A stretch of DNA of 7,304 nucleotides, taken from the NCBI GenBank assembly GCA_045660225.1, contig JAZRDK010000002.1, positions 1 through 7,304 of the forward strand. Reading direction: 5' to 3'. This document shows, piece by piece, positions 1-6,562 of this stretch. Every line of letters begins with the position of its first letter. Positions within the stretch are counted from its first letter, which is position 1. The translations under genes and the position numbers were made by a program. The notes beneath the pieces were generated by a model, which was not told the DNA's origin, did not search any database, and saw only the letters and a program-made list of their open reading frames with translations. This stretch comes from Scatosoma sp045660225 (GTDB taxonomy: Bacteria; Bacillota; Clostridia; Christensenellales; Borkfalkiaceae).

Positions 1-888
1 TTGACCTCGGAACTCGGTTCTTATACGGTATTCGTTCCCGCTCGTGAAATTCGTTCGGGCTACGTAAAGGAACTCGATAAATACGTTGGCAAAAAGCTTC
101 GCCTTAAAGTTATCGAGATTAAGACCGAGAGAAGAAAAGAAATTATTGCTTCTCAGCGTGTTATCATCGAAGCGGAAAGAGCGGAAAAGGAAGCAGCAAG
201 AGCGGCTAAGGAAGCTGAATTCTTCGCAAATATCCACGTTGACGACGTGGTTGAAGGTAAAGTTGAAAGAGTTACCGCTTTCGGCGCGTTCGTGTCCGTA
301 AACGGTTTCGATTGCCTTGCGCACATCTCCGATTTGTCCTGGACGGGCGTTAAAGCAGTTACCGACGTTCTTGAAATTGGCAAGAAATACGAATTCAAAG
401 TGCTTAAAATCGACGAAGAAGCTAAGAAAGTTTCCATCGGTTACAAGCAACTTCAAGCACAGCCTTGGGATTTGGCGGCTGAAAAGTACGCTGAAGGCGA
501 CGTTATCCACGGCAAGGTTGTAAGAATCGTTCCTTTCGGTGCGTTCGTGGAAGTTGAAAAGGGTATCGACGGTCTTGTTCACGTATCCCAGATTTCTCAC
601 GAATTCCTTGAAAATCCCACGACGGCTTTGACCATCGGTCAAGAAATCGACGCGAAGATTTTGAAGTTGGACTGCGCTGAAAAGAAAATGACGCTTTCCA
701 TCAAGGCGCTTGAACCGAAACCCGAAAACGTTGAAAGAAAGCCTCGCGCACCTAAGACGGAAGACGGCGAAGTAAAAGAAAAGGTTAGAAAACCTAGAGC
801 TCCCAAAGTAGAAGAAGAAGTTACGGAATGGCACGACGACTCCGTTGGCGGCGTATCCATCGCGGACCTTCTTAGCAAGAACTCCTGA
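1..888 (+). CDS. rpsA: 30S ribosomal protein S1-type RNA-binding protein, 3' part (5' end missing)
   Basis: This is the C-terminal 295 codons of an S1-domain protein, which binds single-stranded mRNA and helps ribosomes engage it. Residues 1-50 are the second half of one S1 (OB-fold) domain, beginning in the strand before the conserved FVPA motif (residues 11-14). A charged helix follows at about 52-78. Two complete S1 domains lie at about 80-150 (AFGAFV, 93-98; LAHIS, 106-110) and 165-236 (PFGAFVEV, 178-185; GLVHVSQIS, 191-199). The tail (237-295) is rich in Lys, Pro, Arg and Glu and ends with a GGVSIADLL motif (283-291). The TTG at position 1 is not a start: it is the Leu codon expected inside the interrupted domain, so the gene begins outside the window. 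Clostridial S1 proteins usually carry four S1 domains, sometimes fused to IspH; neither can be checked here. All ten Phe codons are TTC, which suggests high expression. The gene stands alone before a terminator. Confidence 0.93.
   Translation: MTSELGSYTVFVPAREIRSGYVKELDKYVGKKLRLKVIEIKTERRKEIIASQRVIIEAERAEKEAARAAKEAEFFANIHVDDVVEGKVERVTAFGAFVSVNGFDCLAHISDLSWTGVKAVTDVLEIGKKYEFKVLKIDEEAKKVSIGYKQLQAQPWDLAAEKYAEGDVIHGKVVRIVPFGAFVEVEKGIDGLVHVSQISHEFLENPTTALTIGQEIDAKILKLDCAEKKMTLSIKALEPKPENVERKPRAPKTEDGEVKEKVRKPRAPKVEEEVTEWHDDSVGGVSIADLLSKNS
736..807 (+). repeat. Duplicated RKPRAPK motif in the S1 protein tail
   Basis: The heptapeptide RKPRAPK occurs at residues 246-252 (736-756) and again at 263-269 (787-807), separated by an acidic spacer. 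Five of the seven codons differ synonymously between copies (for example CGC versus AGA for Arg). The repeat is therefore kept at protein level and is not a recent DNA duplication. A basic, proline-rich, disordered RNA-contacting tail is a reasonable inference. Confidence 0.7.
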
Positions 889-917
889 TTGTTTTACTAA
901 AAATTTCTAATTGATAT

Positions 918-957
918 AAAAAGTCTGCTTTTTACTTGATTAAAGGCAGGCTTTTTT
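918..957 (+). terminator. Rho-independent terminator after the S1 gene
   Basis: The arms at 921-932 (AAGTCTGCTTTT) and 942-953 (AAAGGCAGGCTT) form a 12-bp stem with two G-U pairs and a 9-nt loop. The stem can extend by three A-U pairs (918-920 with 954-956). The 3' side runs directly into TTTTTT at 952-957. It lies 30 nt after the S1 stop codon and separates that gene from htpG. Confidence 0.85.
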
Positions 958-966
958 GTTTATAAA
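937..966 (+). promoter_or_regulatory. Possible sigma-A promoter for htpG
   Basis: TTGATT (937-942, 4 of 6 to TTGACA) and TATAAA (961-966, 5 of 6 to TATAAT) are separated by 18 bp. This would start transcription near 972-974, about 25 nt before the htpG ATG and just ahead of its ribosome binding site. The -35 overlaps the loop and 3' arm of the S1 terminator, so some of the match may come from the T-rich hairpin. No CIRCE inverted repeat and no CtsR-type direct repeat is visible between 889 and 998. Confidence 0.35.
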
Positions 967-998
967 TAATCGTTAGAAATTTTAAGGAGCATACAAAG

Positions 999-2828
999 AT
1001 GGCAAAACAGGGTAAAATCAAAATTTCCAGCGAAAATATGATGCCGATTATCAAGAAATGGCTGTATTCGGATAAAGATATCTTCCTTCGTGAAATCGTT
1101 GCAAACGGTGTGGATGCAATCACTAAACATAAAAAACTGTCCGAAATGGGCGAAGCCCAAAAGGAAGAAAACGGGTATAAGATTTCCGTGTTCGTAGACG
1201 AAACTGCAAAAACCTTGACGGTGGAAGACAACGGGCTTGGTATGACGGCGGAAGAAGTGGAGAAATACATCACGAATATTGCTTTTTCTGGGGCGTCAGA
1301 TTTCCTTAAAAAGTACGAAAACGCGTCGGGAGACGGGATTATCGGCCACTTTGGTTTGGGTTTTTATTCCGCCTATATGGTGTCTGAAAACGTGGAAATT
1401 TTCACGAAAAGCTATACGGGCGCGCCGTCGGTGCGTTGGGAATCGGATGGTAACGCTACGTATAAACTTTCCGAAACGGAAAAGGCGGAGCGCGGTACGA
1501 AAATCGTCATGCACCTTGCGGAAGGCGAAGAAGAATTTTTGAAGGAATTCCGCGTGCGCGAGTTGCTTAGAAAATACTGCTCGTTTATGCCGTATCCCGT
1601 TTATTTGAATCCGAAGGGCGACGATACGGACAAGCCGATTAACGAAACGAAGCCGTTGTATTTGAAAGACCCGAAAGATTGTACGGAAGAAGAGTACAAA
1701 ACCTTCTATCGTGAAACGTTTATGGATTACAGCGACCCGTTGTTTTGGATTCACTTAAATATGGAATATCCCTTTAATTTGAAGGGGATTCTCTATTTCC
1801 CGCAAATCAAAAAACAACAGGTACAGTTGGAAAAAGGGCAGGTTAAGCTCTACTGCAACCAAGTTTTCATCGCCGACAACATTAAAGAAGTTATTCCTGA
1901 ATTTCTTATGCTTTTGAATGGCGTAATCGACTGTCCCGATATTCCGTTGAACGTATCGAGAAGCTTTTTGCAAAACGACAGGCAAGTGCAAAAGATTTCC
2001 AAGCATATCACGAAGAAAGTGGCGGATAAACTGACGTCTTTGTTCAAAACGGATAGGGAGCAGTATGAAAACTGCTGGAAGGATATTTCGACGTTTATCA
2101 AGTTTGGGTGTATGAAAGATGAAGATTTCTATGAAAAAGTCAAGGAAATTCTCATTTTCAAGACCACGAAAGGCGAATATACGCCGATGAATAGCCTTCT
2201 GGGCGAAGAAGTGTCTGACGATGACGCGAAAAAAGGTGTATTGCCACAGGCAATTTACTACGTTTCCGACGAAGCACAGCAAGCGCAATACGTGGAAATG
2301 TTTAAGGACGCAGGTGTGGATGCGGTGTATTGCGATACGCTGATTGACCCGCATTTTGTAAGTTTTATCGAGTATAAAAACCCGAAAAAGTGTCGTTTCG
2401 TGCGTATTGACGCGGATATTGACGGCGCGTTAAAGAGTGCGGATGCAATTAGCGAAGACGAGCAAAAGGATTTAATCGAACTGTTCAAAAAACACATCGT
2501 AAATAAAGACGTGCAAATCAAAGCGGAACGCTTTAAGAGTGGTAAAATTCCTGCCGTCGTCAACGTGGACGAGTTTATGCGCCGTATGTCGGAAATGAAC
2601 GGTATGTACGGTTTGGACGCGTTAGACCCTACGAAGAGTGCAAATCTTGTGTTAAACCTTACGAATCCCGTTGTTTCTGGGTTGTTGAACCAGTCTGAAG
2701 ACAAACAAAAAACGATTGTTAACCAAATTTATTATCTTGCGATGCTTTCCTTTAAGAAACTGACGCCTGAAGAATTGTCCGATTTCGTGGCGCGTAGCGC
2801 GGAATTGTTGTATAATTACAGTAAATAA
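999..2828 (+). CDS. htpG: Molecular chaperone HtpG (bacterial Hsp90)
   Basis: HtpG is an ATP-driven, dimeric cytosolic chaperone. At 609 residues it is close to the usual 620-630. The N-terminal GHKL ATPase domain (about 1-215) shows FLREIVANGVDA (29-40), with E32 matching the catalytic Glu and N36 the Mg/ATP-binding Asn. It also has VEDNGLGM (75-82), with D77 in the adenine pocket, then IAFSGASDFL (94-103) and GHFGLGFYSAYMV (116-128). The middle domain (about 225-480) contains WIHLNMEYPFNLKG (250-263) and LNVSRSFLQ (317-325), whose R321 fits the conserved Arg that contacts ATP phosphate. The C-terminal dimerisation domain ends the protein (FMRRMSEMNGMYG, 526-538; NLTNPVV, 553-559). The start is ATG 999, with AAGGAG at 984-989 and a 9-nt spacer. 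It is monocistronic, with terminators on both sides. The N-terminal sequence resembles the Clostridia/Bacteroidota-type HtpG more than the E. coli type. Confidence 0.97.
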   Translation: MAKQGKIKISSENMMPIIKKWLYSDKDIFLREIVANGVDAITKHKKLSEMGEAQKEENGYKISVFVDETAKTLTVEDNGLGMTAEEVEKYITNIAFSGASDFLKKYENASGDGIIGHFGLGFYSAYMVSENVEIFTKSYTGAPSVRWESDGNATYKLSETEKAERGTKIVMHLAEGEEEFLKEFRVRELLRKYCSFMPYPVYLNPKGDDTDKPINETKPLYLKDPKDCTEEEYKTFYRETFMDYSDPLFWIHLNMEYPFNLKGILYFPQIKKQQVQLEKGQVKLYCNQVFIADNIKEVIPEFLMLLNGVIDCPDIPLNVSRSFLQNDRQVQKISKHITKKVADKLTSLFKTDREQYENCWKDISTFIKFGCMKDEDFYEKVKEILIFKTTKGEYTPMNSLLGEEVSDDDAKKGVLPQAIYYVSDEAQQAQYVEMFKDAGVDAVYCDTLIDPHFVSFIEYKNPKKCRFVRIDADIDGALKSADAISEDEQKDLIELFKKHIVNKDVQIKAERFKSGKIPAVVNVDEFMRRMSEMNGMYGLDALDPTKSANLVLNLTNPVVSGLLNQSEDKQKTIVNQIYYLAMLSFKKLTPEELSDFVARSAELLYNYSK

Positions 2829-2841
2829 TAGGGGTTATTGT

Positions 2842-2875
2842 AAACGCCTTTCTCTTAGGAGAAAGGCGTTTTTTT
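2842..2875 (+). terminator. Strong Rho-independent terminator after htpG
   Basis: A perfect 13-bp stem is formed by 2842-2854 (AAACGCCTTTCTC) and 2859-2871 (GAGAAAGGCGTTT). The loop is the tetranucleotide TTAG (2855-2858), and the T run extends to 2875. It lies 13 nt after the htpG stop codon and insulates the spoIIIA operon from htpG transcription. Confidence 0.95.
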
Positions 2876-2878
2876 ACG

Positions 2879-2907
2879 TTCTATTTGGACAAGTTGGTGC
2901 ATATAGT
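2879..2907 (+). promoter_or_regulatory. Candidate sigma-E-like promoter of the spoIIIA operon
   Basis: TTCTATT (2879-2885) and CATATAGT (2900-2907) are 14 bp apart. They resemble the B. subtilis sigma-E elements (-35 near TCATATT, -10 near CATACAnT), with 5 of 7 and 6 of 8 matches. The site fills the only gap between the htpG terminator and spoIIIAA, and spoIIIA is a sigma-E mother-cell operon in B. subtilis. Transcription from it would begin about 2913-2915, at or next to the spoIIIAA ATG. A sigma-A reading (TTGGAC 2885-2890, TATAAC 2907-2912) fits less well. The assignment rests on consensus matching by eye. Confidence 0.4.
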
Positions 2908-2914
2908 ATAACAA

Positions 2915-3769
2915 ATGCTTGAGTTTTTACCGCAACACGTGAAATCTGCCTTAGAACACGTCAATCAAAACCTTGTTTACGAGATAAGAATACGGGCGAA
3001 TAAGCCCGTAACCGTGAATTTTAACGGGAAATTCGTCTTTTTATCCGACTTTGGCGTTTCAGAAAATAGAAACAACGCCGTTGTCTGCGACGTCGCTGAC
3101 GTGCACGATTGCGTGTATCGTGCAGGGAATTATTCGGTGTATTCCGTGGAAGAACAATTAAAAGAAGGGTTTATCACGGCGAAACACGGGGAAAGAATCG
3201 GTATTGCAGGCGAATATGTTTTTGAGCGGGGGCAACCACACGCCATACGCGCCTTTTCGTCGCTTTGCATCCGTGTTCCGCACGAAATTGTGGGGTGCGG
3301 TCAAGCTATATACGATTGTTGTATGTCTGATAGAGTACGCAGTGTGCTACTGTGTGCACCGCCTGGACAGGGCAAAACGACAATTTTACGTGATTTGTGC
3401 AGGGTTTTAGGGGAGAAGACGCGAAAAAATCTTTTAATTTGTGACGAAAGAGGCGAAATTTCCGTGGGAAACGTAGGTGATTTTACAGACGTTATCCGTT
3501 TTTCGGACAAAAAGACGGCGTTTTCCGCTGGGATACGCGCAATGCGTCCGCAAATCATCGTCACGGACGAGTTGTCTTTGGAGGATTGCAAGGCGTTGGA
3601 AAAAGCGGTGGTGGCAGGCATAACCGTGGTTGCCTCTGCGCATTTTTCCAAATTTTCCTATATAAAACCGCCTTTTTTGGAGATTTTCGAGCGGTTCGTC
3701 CTGTTGGACGCGGAAAAAACGGGGCAAATCGTAGGTGTTTATAATCGAAAGGGAGAACGTCTGTATTGA
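2915..3769 (+). CDS. spoIIIAA: Stage III sporulation protein AA, secretion-type ATPase
   Basis: SpoIIIAA is the cytoplasmic ATPase of the SpoIIIA-SpoIIQ channel, related to type II/IV secretion ATPases, and acts in the mother cell during engulfment. At 284 residues it is slightly shorter than the B. subtilis protein (about 307). The N-terminal domain carries the family signature EIRIRANKP (23-31). The ATPase core has Walker A APPGQGKTT (148-156), an Asp-box DERGEI (177-182), the conserved IRAMRP (207-212), Walker B IIVTDE (214-219) and ASAH (240-243). The ATG at 2915 is the only credible start, because an in-frame TAA lies at 2909-2911. No Shine-Dalgarno sequence is present in the 18 nt upstream. 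With the nearby promoter candidate this points to a leaderless or nearly leaderless message. The stop codon overlaps the spoIIIAB start by 1 nt (TGATG). Confidence 0.96.
   Translation: MLEFLPQHVKSALEHVNQNLVYEIRIRANKPVTVNFNGKFVFLSDFGVSENRNNAVVCDVADVHDCVYRAGNYSVYSVEEQLKEGFITAKHGERIGIAGEYVFERGQPHAIRAFSSLCIRVPHEIVGCGQAIYDCCMSDRVRSVLLCAPPGQGKTTILRDLCRVLGEKTRKNLLICDERGEISVGNVGDFTDVIRFSDKKTAFSAGIRAMRPQIIVTDELSLEDCKALEKAVVAGITVVASAHFSKFSYIKPPFLEIFERFVLLDAEKTGQIVGVYNRKGERLY
3748..3755 (+). promoter_or_regulatory. Ribosome binding site of spoIIIAB
   Basis: AAAGGGAG lies inside the end of spoIIIAA. It is 13 nt from ATG 3769 and 10 nt from the in-frame TTG at 3766. Distance alone slightly favours TTG, but ATG is the stronger codon and directly abuts the spoIIIAA stop, so I take ATG. 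The two choices differ by one residue. Confidence 0.5.
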
Positions 3770-4257
3770 TGGTAAAATTCTTATTAGGGGTAGCCATGGT
3801 TGCGTTTACGACCTTTTGCGGATACCTTTTATCGAAAAAATATAGAAAAAGAAAGCTGTTTTTTCACGAGTTGTATGCCTTTAACGAGCGGTTTTTATCG
3901 GAAATTTCTTATTCTCGGCGTCCGATAAAGGAGTTTGTCGCAGGACATATCTTTTACGGCGAATTTAACGACGTTTTGTGCGATTTTTTTCTTTCTGCCG
4001 ATGAAGGCGTTCCCTTTTATTTTGCAACCGATGGCGGATTTAGCTTTTTGAAGGAAGATGAAAAAAGGCGCGTCGAAGAGTATTTTCATATGCTTGGACG
4101 AGGGGACAGTGCGTCGCAAAAACAGTACTTTTCGTCTATCAATGCAAGCCTTGAAAAAAGCAGGGAAGACGCGGAAAAAGAGAGTAAAAAATACGGGGAT
4201 TTATACATAAAAATTGGATTTTTATGCGGTTTACTTATTTTGATATTAATCGTGTAG
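3769..4257 (+). CDS. spoIIIAB: Stage III sporulation protein AB
   Basis: SpoIIIAB is a mother-cell membrane protein distantly related to type II secretion platform (GspF-like) proteins and is thought to couple the SpoIIIAA ATPase to the channel. The 162-residue product has an N-terminal membrane segment (about 4-21) followed by a basic stretch (KKYRKRK, 23-29). A soluble helical region (about 30-143) carries the family-typical LGRGDSASQKQYF (109-121). A C-terminal membrane segment (about 147-162) ends the protein only two residues after its hydrophobic core. Family length is about 170. It is coupled to spoIIIAA by a 1-nt overlap, and 7 nt separate it from spoIIIAC. Of its 19 Phe codons 18 are TTT, the opposite of the S1 gene. 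Confidence 0.94.
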   Translation: MVKFLLGVAMVAFTTFCGYLLSKKYRKRKLFFHELYAFNERFLSEISYSRRPIKEFVAGHIFYGEFNDVLCDFFLSADEGVPFYFATDGGFSFLKEDEKRRVEEYFHMLGRGDSASQKQYFSSINASLEKSREDAEKESKKYGDLYIKIGFLCGLLILILIV

Positions 4258-4264
4258 GTGGGGT

Positions 4265-4462
4265 ATGGATATAGGAATACTTTTCAAAATAGCGGGGGTC
4301 GGTCTTGTCGTAACCGTGCTTTGTCAAATTTTGAAAAAATCGGACAGGGACGATATTGCAACGCTTGTAAGTATCGTAGGTTTGGTGATTGTTTTGGCGG
4401 TAGTCGTTGGTATGGTTGGCGATTTATTTACGGAAATTCGCGGAATTTTCGGTTTGGGTTAG
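4265..4462 (+). CDS. spoIIIAC: Stage III sporulation protein AC
   Basis: This is a 65-residue integral membrane protein, matching the usual length of 65-70. It has two membrane segments (about 6-22 and 33-54) separated by the conserved polar loop QILKKSDRDD (21-30). The motif VVTVLCQILKK (15-25) is typical of SpoIIIAC. The protein is part of the membrane base of the SpoIIIA channel, and AC and AD resemble each other in their hairpin topology. The start is ATG 4265. The purine-rich AGGTGGGG (4256-4263) that could bind the ribosome ends only 1 nt before the ATG, an unusually tight arrangement, so coupling from spoIIIAB 7 nt upstream is likely. A different frame beginning at GTG 4258 is also open across this gene, but it has no SpoIIIA-like sequence before spoIIIAD. 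Confidence 0.94.
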   Translation: MDIGILFKIAGVGLVVTVLCQILKKSDRDDIATLVSIVGLVIVLAVVVGMVGDLFTEIRGIFGLG

Positions 4463-4470
4463 GTGTCAAA

Positions 4471-4866
4471 ATGAGTGAAATGCTGAAAATTATCGGCGTA
4501 GCGTTCGTAACATCAATTACTGCAATTTTGCTTAAAAGCACAAAGCCCGAACTCTCGTTTGCCGTTACAGTTACAGGAATTCTCGTTATTTTGTTGTTTT
4601 TATTAGACGCGTTAAAGGGTACGCTTTTAGTGTTTACTACGCTGATGCAAACGACGGGGATAGATAACGGCTTAATTCGACTTCTACTAAAAATCGTAGG
4701 GGTGGGCTATTTGACGGAATTTGGTGCGGGTATTGTACAAGATTTTGGTTGTGCGTCGGTTGCGGACAAAATCGTTTTAGGTGGTAAACTGACCATCGTT
4801 GCATTGTCTTTGCCTATTTTAAGTTCGCTTTTGACAATGGTCAATGGCTTTTTACAGTTGATATGA
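4471..4866 (+). CDS. spoIIIAD: Stage III sporulation protein AD
   Basis: SpoIIIAD is a membrane component of the SpoIIIA channel, here 131 residues (family about 130). Hydrophobic segments lie at about 4-22, 28-46 and 102-127. The conserved block LLLKIVGVGYLTEFGAGI (71-88) is followed by ADKIVLGGKL (98-107), which is diagnostic for the family. ATG 4471 is chosen because AGGTG (4461-4465) lies 5 nt upstream and overlaps the spoIIIAC stop. The frame stays open back to GTG 4258, but the extra 71 residues are an out-of-frame reading of spoIIIAC. The stop overlaps the spoIIIAE start by 4 nt (ATGA). Confidence 0.95.
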   Translation: MSEMLKIIGVAFVTSITAILLKSTKPELSFAVTVTGILVILLFLLDALKGTLLVFTTLMQTTGIDNGLIRLLLKIVGVGYLTEFGAGIVQDFGCASVADKIVLGGKLTIVALSLPILSSLLTMVNGFLQLI

Positions 4867-6077
4867 AAAGAACGCTCATCCGCAAAAATCCTTGTATGAA
4901 ATTTTTACTTTTTATAAGTTTATGCGTTATCGTCGTTTTGCTTTTCTGCTCAACTTTCGTTGTAAAAGAACCCGTAGTAGTCCTTGCTGAAACGCCTTCG
5001 CAAAACGCGGAACTGGAAGAAAATATCAAAGACCAGTTAGAGCATTTGGATTTGGGGGCGTTGCAAGAATACGTCGATTCGTTGGGCAATTTTTCGGATA
5101 AGAGTGTAAAGGAAAGGTTGCTGGATTATATACGCGCGGAAGGGGTTGATTACGAAGGAATACGCGGGCGAATCAGTGAAATTTTCTTTGCTAAAGTCTT
5201 AGAAATCGCGCCGTCGTTTGCTTGTATAACCGCCGTTTCACTTTTATCGGGCTTGCTCTCTATGCTTAAAAGCGATTCGGCGGGGCAATCTTCGTCGAAA
5301 ATGATTTCGCTAATCACGTATGCAGGCGCGCTAATCCCGTTGCTTGGAGTGATGACCGAGTGTTTTACCTGCGCGATAGGTTGCGTTTCGTCTATGAAAA
5401 CGCAAATGGACGTGTTGTTTCCTTTGATGCTTACGCTAATGTCCGTGAGCGGTGGGGCGGTTACGGCGTCCGTGTGCAAGCCTGCGGTTGCGTTCTTTAG
5501 CACGGGTATCGTTTCCGTTATAGAATCCGTAGTGTTTCCGCTTACGCTTACGATTATCGTCTTCTCGATTGCAGGAAATTTATCCGGCGAGCTAAAAATC
5601 GGTAGGTTTACGGCGTTTTTTAAGAGTATAAACAAATGGGTTATTGGCATATCCGTGTCCGTATTCGGCATATTTTTTACCTTGCAAGGCATAACGTCCG
5701 CCACCTACGACGGGGTTGTAAGACGGGCGACGAAATACGCGCTTGGCAACGGGATTCCGATTATCGGCGGATTTTTATCCGGTGGCTTTGATTTGGCGGT
5801 GGCAGGCGGTGTTTTAATCAAAAATTCGCTGGGAAGTATGGGGATTTTTCTTTTAGTTTCCGTGTTGTTCGAGCCGATTTCGCTTTTGATAGCGGTCAAC
5901 GTAGCGCTACGTTTGACTTCCGCGATTTCTCAACCCTTTGGCGACGGGAAAATCTCAGATTTTTTAGGGGACACGGCGGAAAATCTACAGTATTGTACGG
6001 CAGGGGTACTTTTTACCGCGTTCTTGTATTTTTTGACGATAATGGTAATGATTTTTGCAACGGAGGCGCTACTGTGA
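4863..6077 (+). CDS. spoIIIAE: Stage III sporulation protein AE
   Basis: SpoIIIAE is the large polytopic membrane protein of the channel and is thought to be its permease-like core. The 404-residue product begins with a signal-peptide-like segment: basic residues 2-8, a hydrophobic core at 14-34, and a possible cleavage site after VLA (40-42). An acidic extracytoplasmic helical region follows (about 43-110), then roughly six or seven membrane segments (about 114-134, 148-172, 183-210, 215-238, 256-276, 310-348, 378-400). The family signature spans QGITSATYDGVVRRATKY (275-292) and continues through GNGIPIIGGFLSGGFD (295-310) to VLIKNSLG (317-324). ATG 4863 overlaps the spoIIIAD stop by 4 nt and has no Shine-Dalgarno sequence, so translation probably depends on coupling. 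ATG 4896 (residue 12) is an alternative, but it also lacks a binding site and would remove the basic N-terminus. Confidence 0.95.
   Translation: MKRTLIRKNPCMKFLLFISLCVIVVLLFCSTFVVKEPVVVLAETPSQNAELEENIKDQLEHLDLGALQEYVDSLGNFSDKSVKERLLDYIRAEGVDYEGIRGRISEIFFAKVLEIAPSFACITAVSLLSGLLSMLKSDSAGQSSSKMISLITYAGALIPLLGVMTECFTCAIGCVSSMKTQMDVLFPLMLTLMSVSGGAVTASVCKPAVAFFSTGIVSVIESVVFPLTLTIIVFSIAGNLSGELKIGRFTAFFKSINKWVIGISVSVFGIFFTLQGITSATYDGVVRRATKYALGNGIPIIGGFLSGGFDLAVAGGVLIKNSLGSMGIFLLVSVLFEPISLLIAVNVALRLTSAISQPFGDGKISDFLGDTAENLQYCTAGVLFTAFLYFLTIMVMIFATEALL
6061..6066 (+). promoter_or_regulatory. Ribosome binding site that sets the spoIIIAF GTG start
   Basis: CGGAGG ends 7 nt before GTG 6074, inside the last codons of spoIIIAE. 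It decides the start: the same frame is open back to ATG 5993, but that upstream part only re-reads spoIIIAE out of frame. Confidence 0.8.
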
Positions 6078-6562
6078 ACGGGTATTTGCTTACGGTTATC
6101 GGTACGGTGATTTTCTCGTCGGTTTTGACGGCGATTTTGCCTGACGGAAAGACGTCGGGCGTCGTGAAGGGAGTGGCAAAGCTTGCGTTGGTGCTCGTCA
6201 TCGTTTCGCCGATTTTGCAATTTTTTCAAAACGGCGACTTCGGCGAAGATTTTTTGGGGGAAAATTTTTCAAAATCGGTCATACAAACGGATGAAAGGTA
6301 CATACAGTATTACAGCGAAATGCGGATAAATGAAACGGAAAAAGCCTTGGAAAACGAGTTGTTGAAAACGTTTGGGATAAAGACGCAAGTTTGCTTAAAC
6401 TGGTCGTCTGAAAACGAAATCGTGCAAGGCGTATATACGGTTGATAGCGTGAAAATCAACCGAATACAGGTCGTAACGGACGGGAAACAAAACGGGGAGG
6501 TCGTAAAAAGCGTGTGGGAGTACCTGACGAAAAATTATTGCAGTGAAGTTTTGATTGAATAA
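6074..6562 (+). CDS. spoIIIAF: Stage III sporulation protein AF
   Basis: SpoIIIAF is a mother-cell membrane protein of the channel with a soluble domain in the intermembrane space. The 162-residue product has two N-terminal membrane segments (about 4-22 and 34-52) joined by the short polar loop LPDGKTSGVVKGVAK (22-36). A soluble domain follows (about 70-162) with the alpha/beta pattern of a ring-building motif, related to the one in SpoIIIAG: helix 85-100, then strands near 103-110, 117-124 and 127-135. The GTG start at 6074 has a strong CGGAGG site and overlaps the spoIIIAE stop by 4 nt (GTGA). The gene overlaps spoIIIAG by 8 nt. Confidence 0.92.
   Translation: MNGYLLTVIGTVIFSSVLTAILPDGKTSGVVKGVAKLALVLVIVSPILQFFQNGDFGEDFLGENFSKSVIQTDERYIQYYSEMRINETEKALENELLKTFGIKTQVCLNWSSENEIVQGVYTVDSVKINRIQVVTDGKQNGEVVKSVWEYLTKNYCSEVLIE

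Noticed and set aside
1..3. TTG as the true start of the S1 gene
   Set aside because: The codon falls in the middle of an S1 domain, where a Leu is expected before the SELGSYTVFVPA region. The gene is simply cut by the window edge.
889..998. Heat-shock operator (CIRCE or CtsR box) or riboswitch upstream of htpG
   Set aside because: No TTAGCACTC/GAGTGCTAA inverted repeat and no GGTCAAA direct repeat is present. The only structure is the S1 terminator hairpin, and the remaining leader is too short for a riboswitch.
1296..2354. Long open frames on the minus strand (1296-1754 and 1755-2354) opposite htpG
   Set aside because: They lie in one antisense frame of a well-conserved gene, show no recognisable domain and have compositions expected from reading htpG codons backwards.
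4258..4470. N-terminal extension of SpoIIIAD starting at GTG 4258
   Set aside because: The extension is spoIIIAC read in another frame. SpoIIIAC itself is clearly recognisable, and ATG 4471 has a well-placed AGGTG site and gives the family length.
5993..6073. N-terminal extension of SpoIIIAF starting at ATG 5993
   Set aside because: This stretch re-reads the end of spoIIIAE out of frame. GTG 6074 has a CGGAGG site 7 nt upstream and places the first membrane segment at the expected position.
5705..6229. Minus-strand open frames opposite spoIIIAE and spoIIIAF
   Set aside because: They are short, overlap conserved genes fully, and lack supported starts or recognisable motifs.
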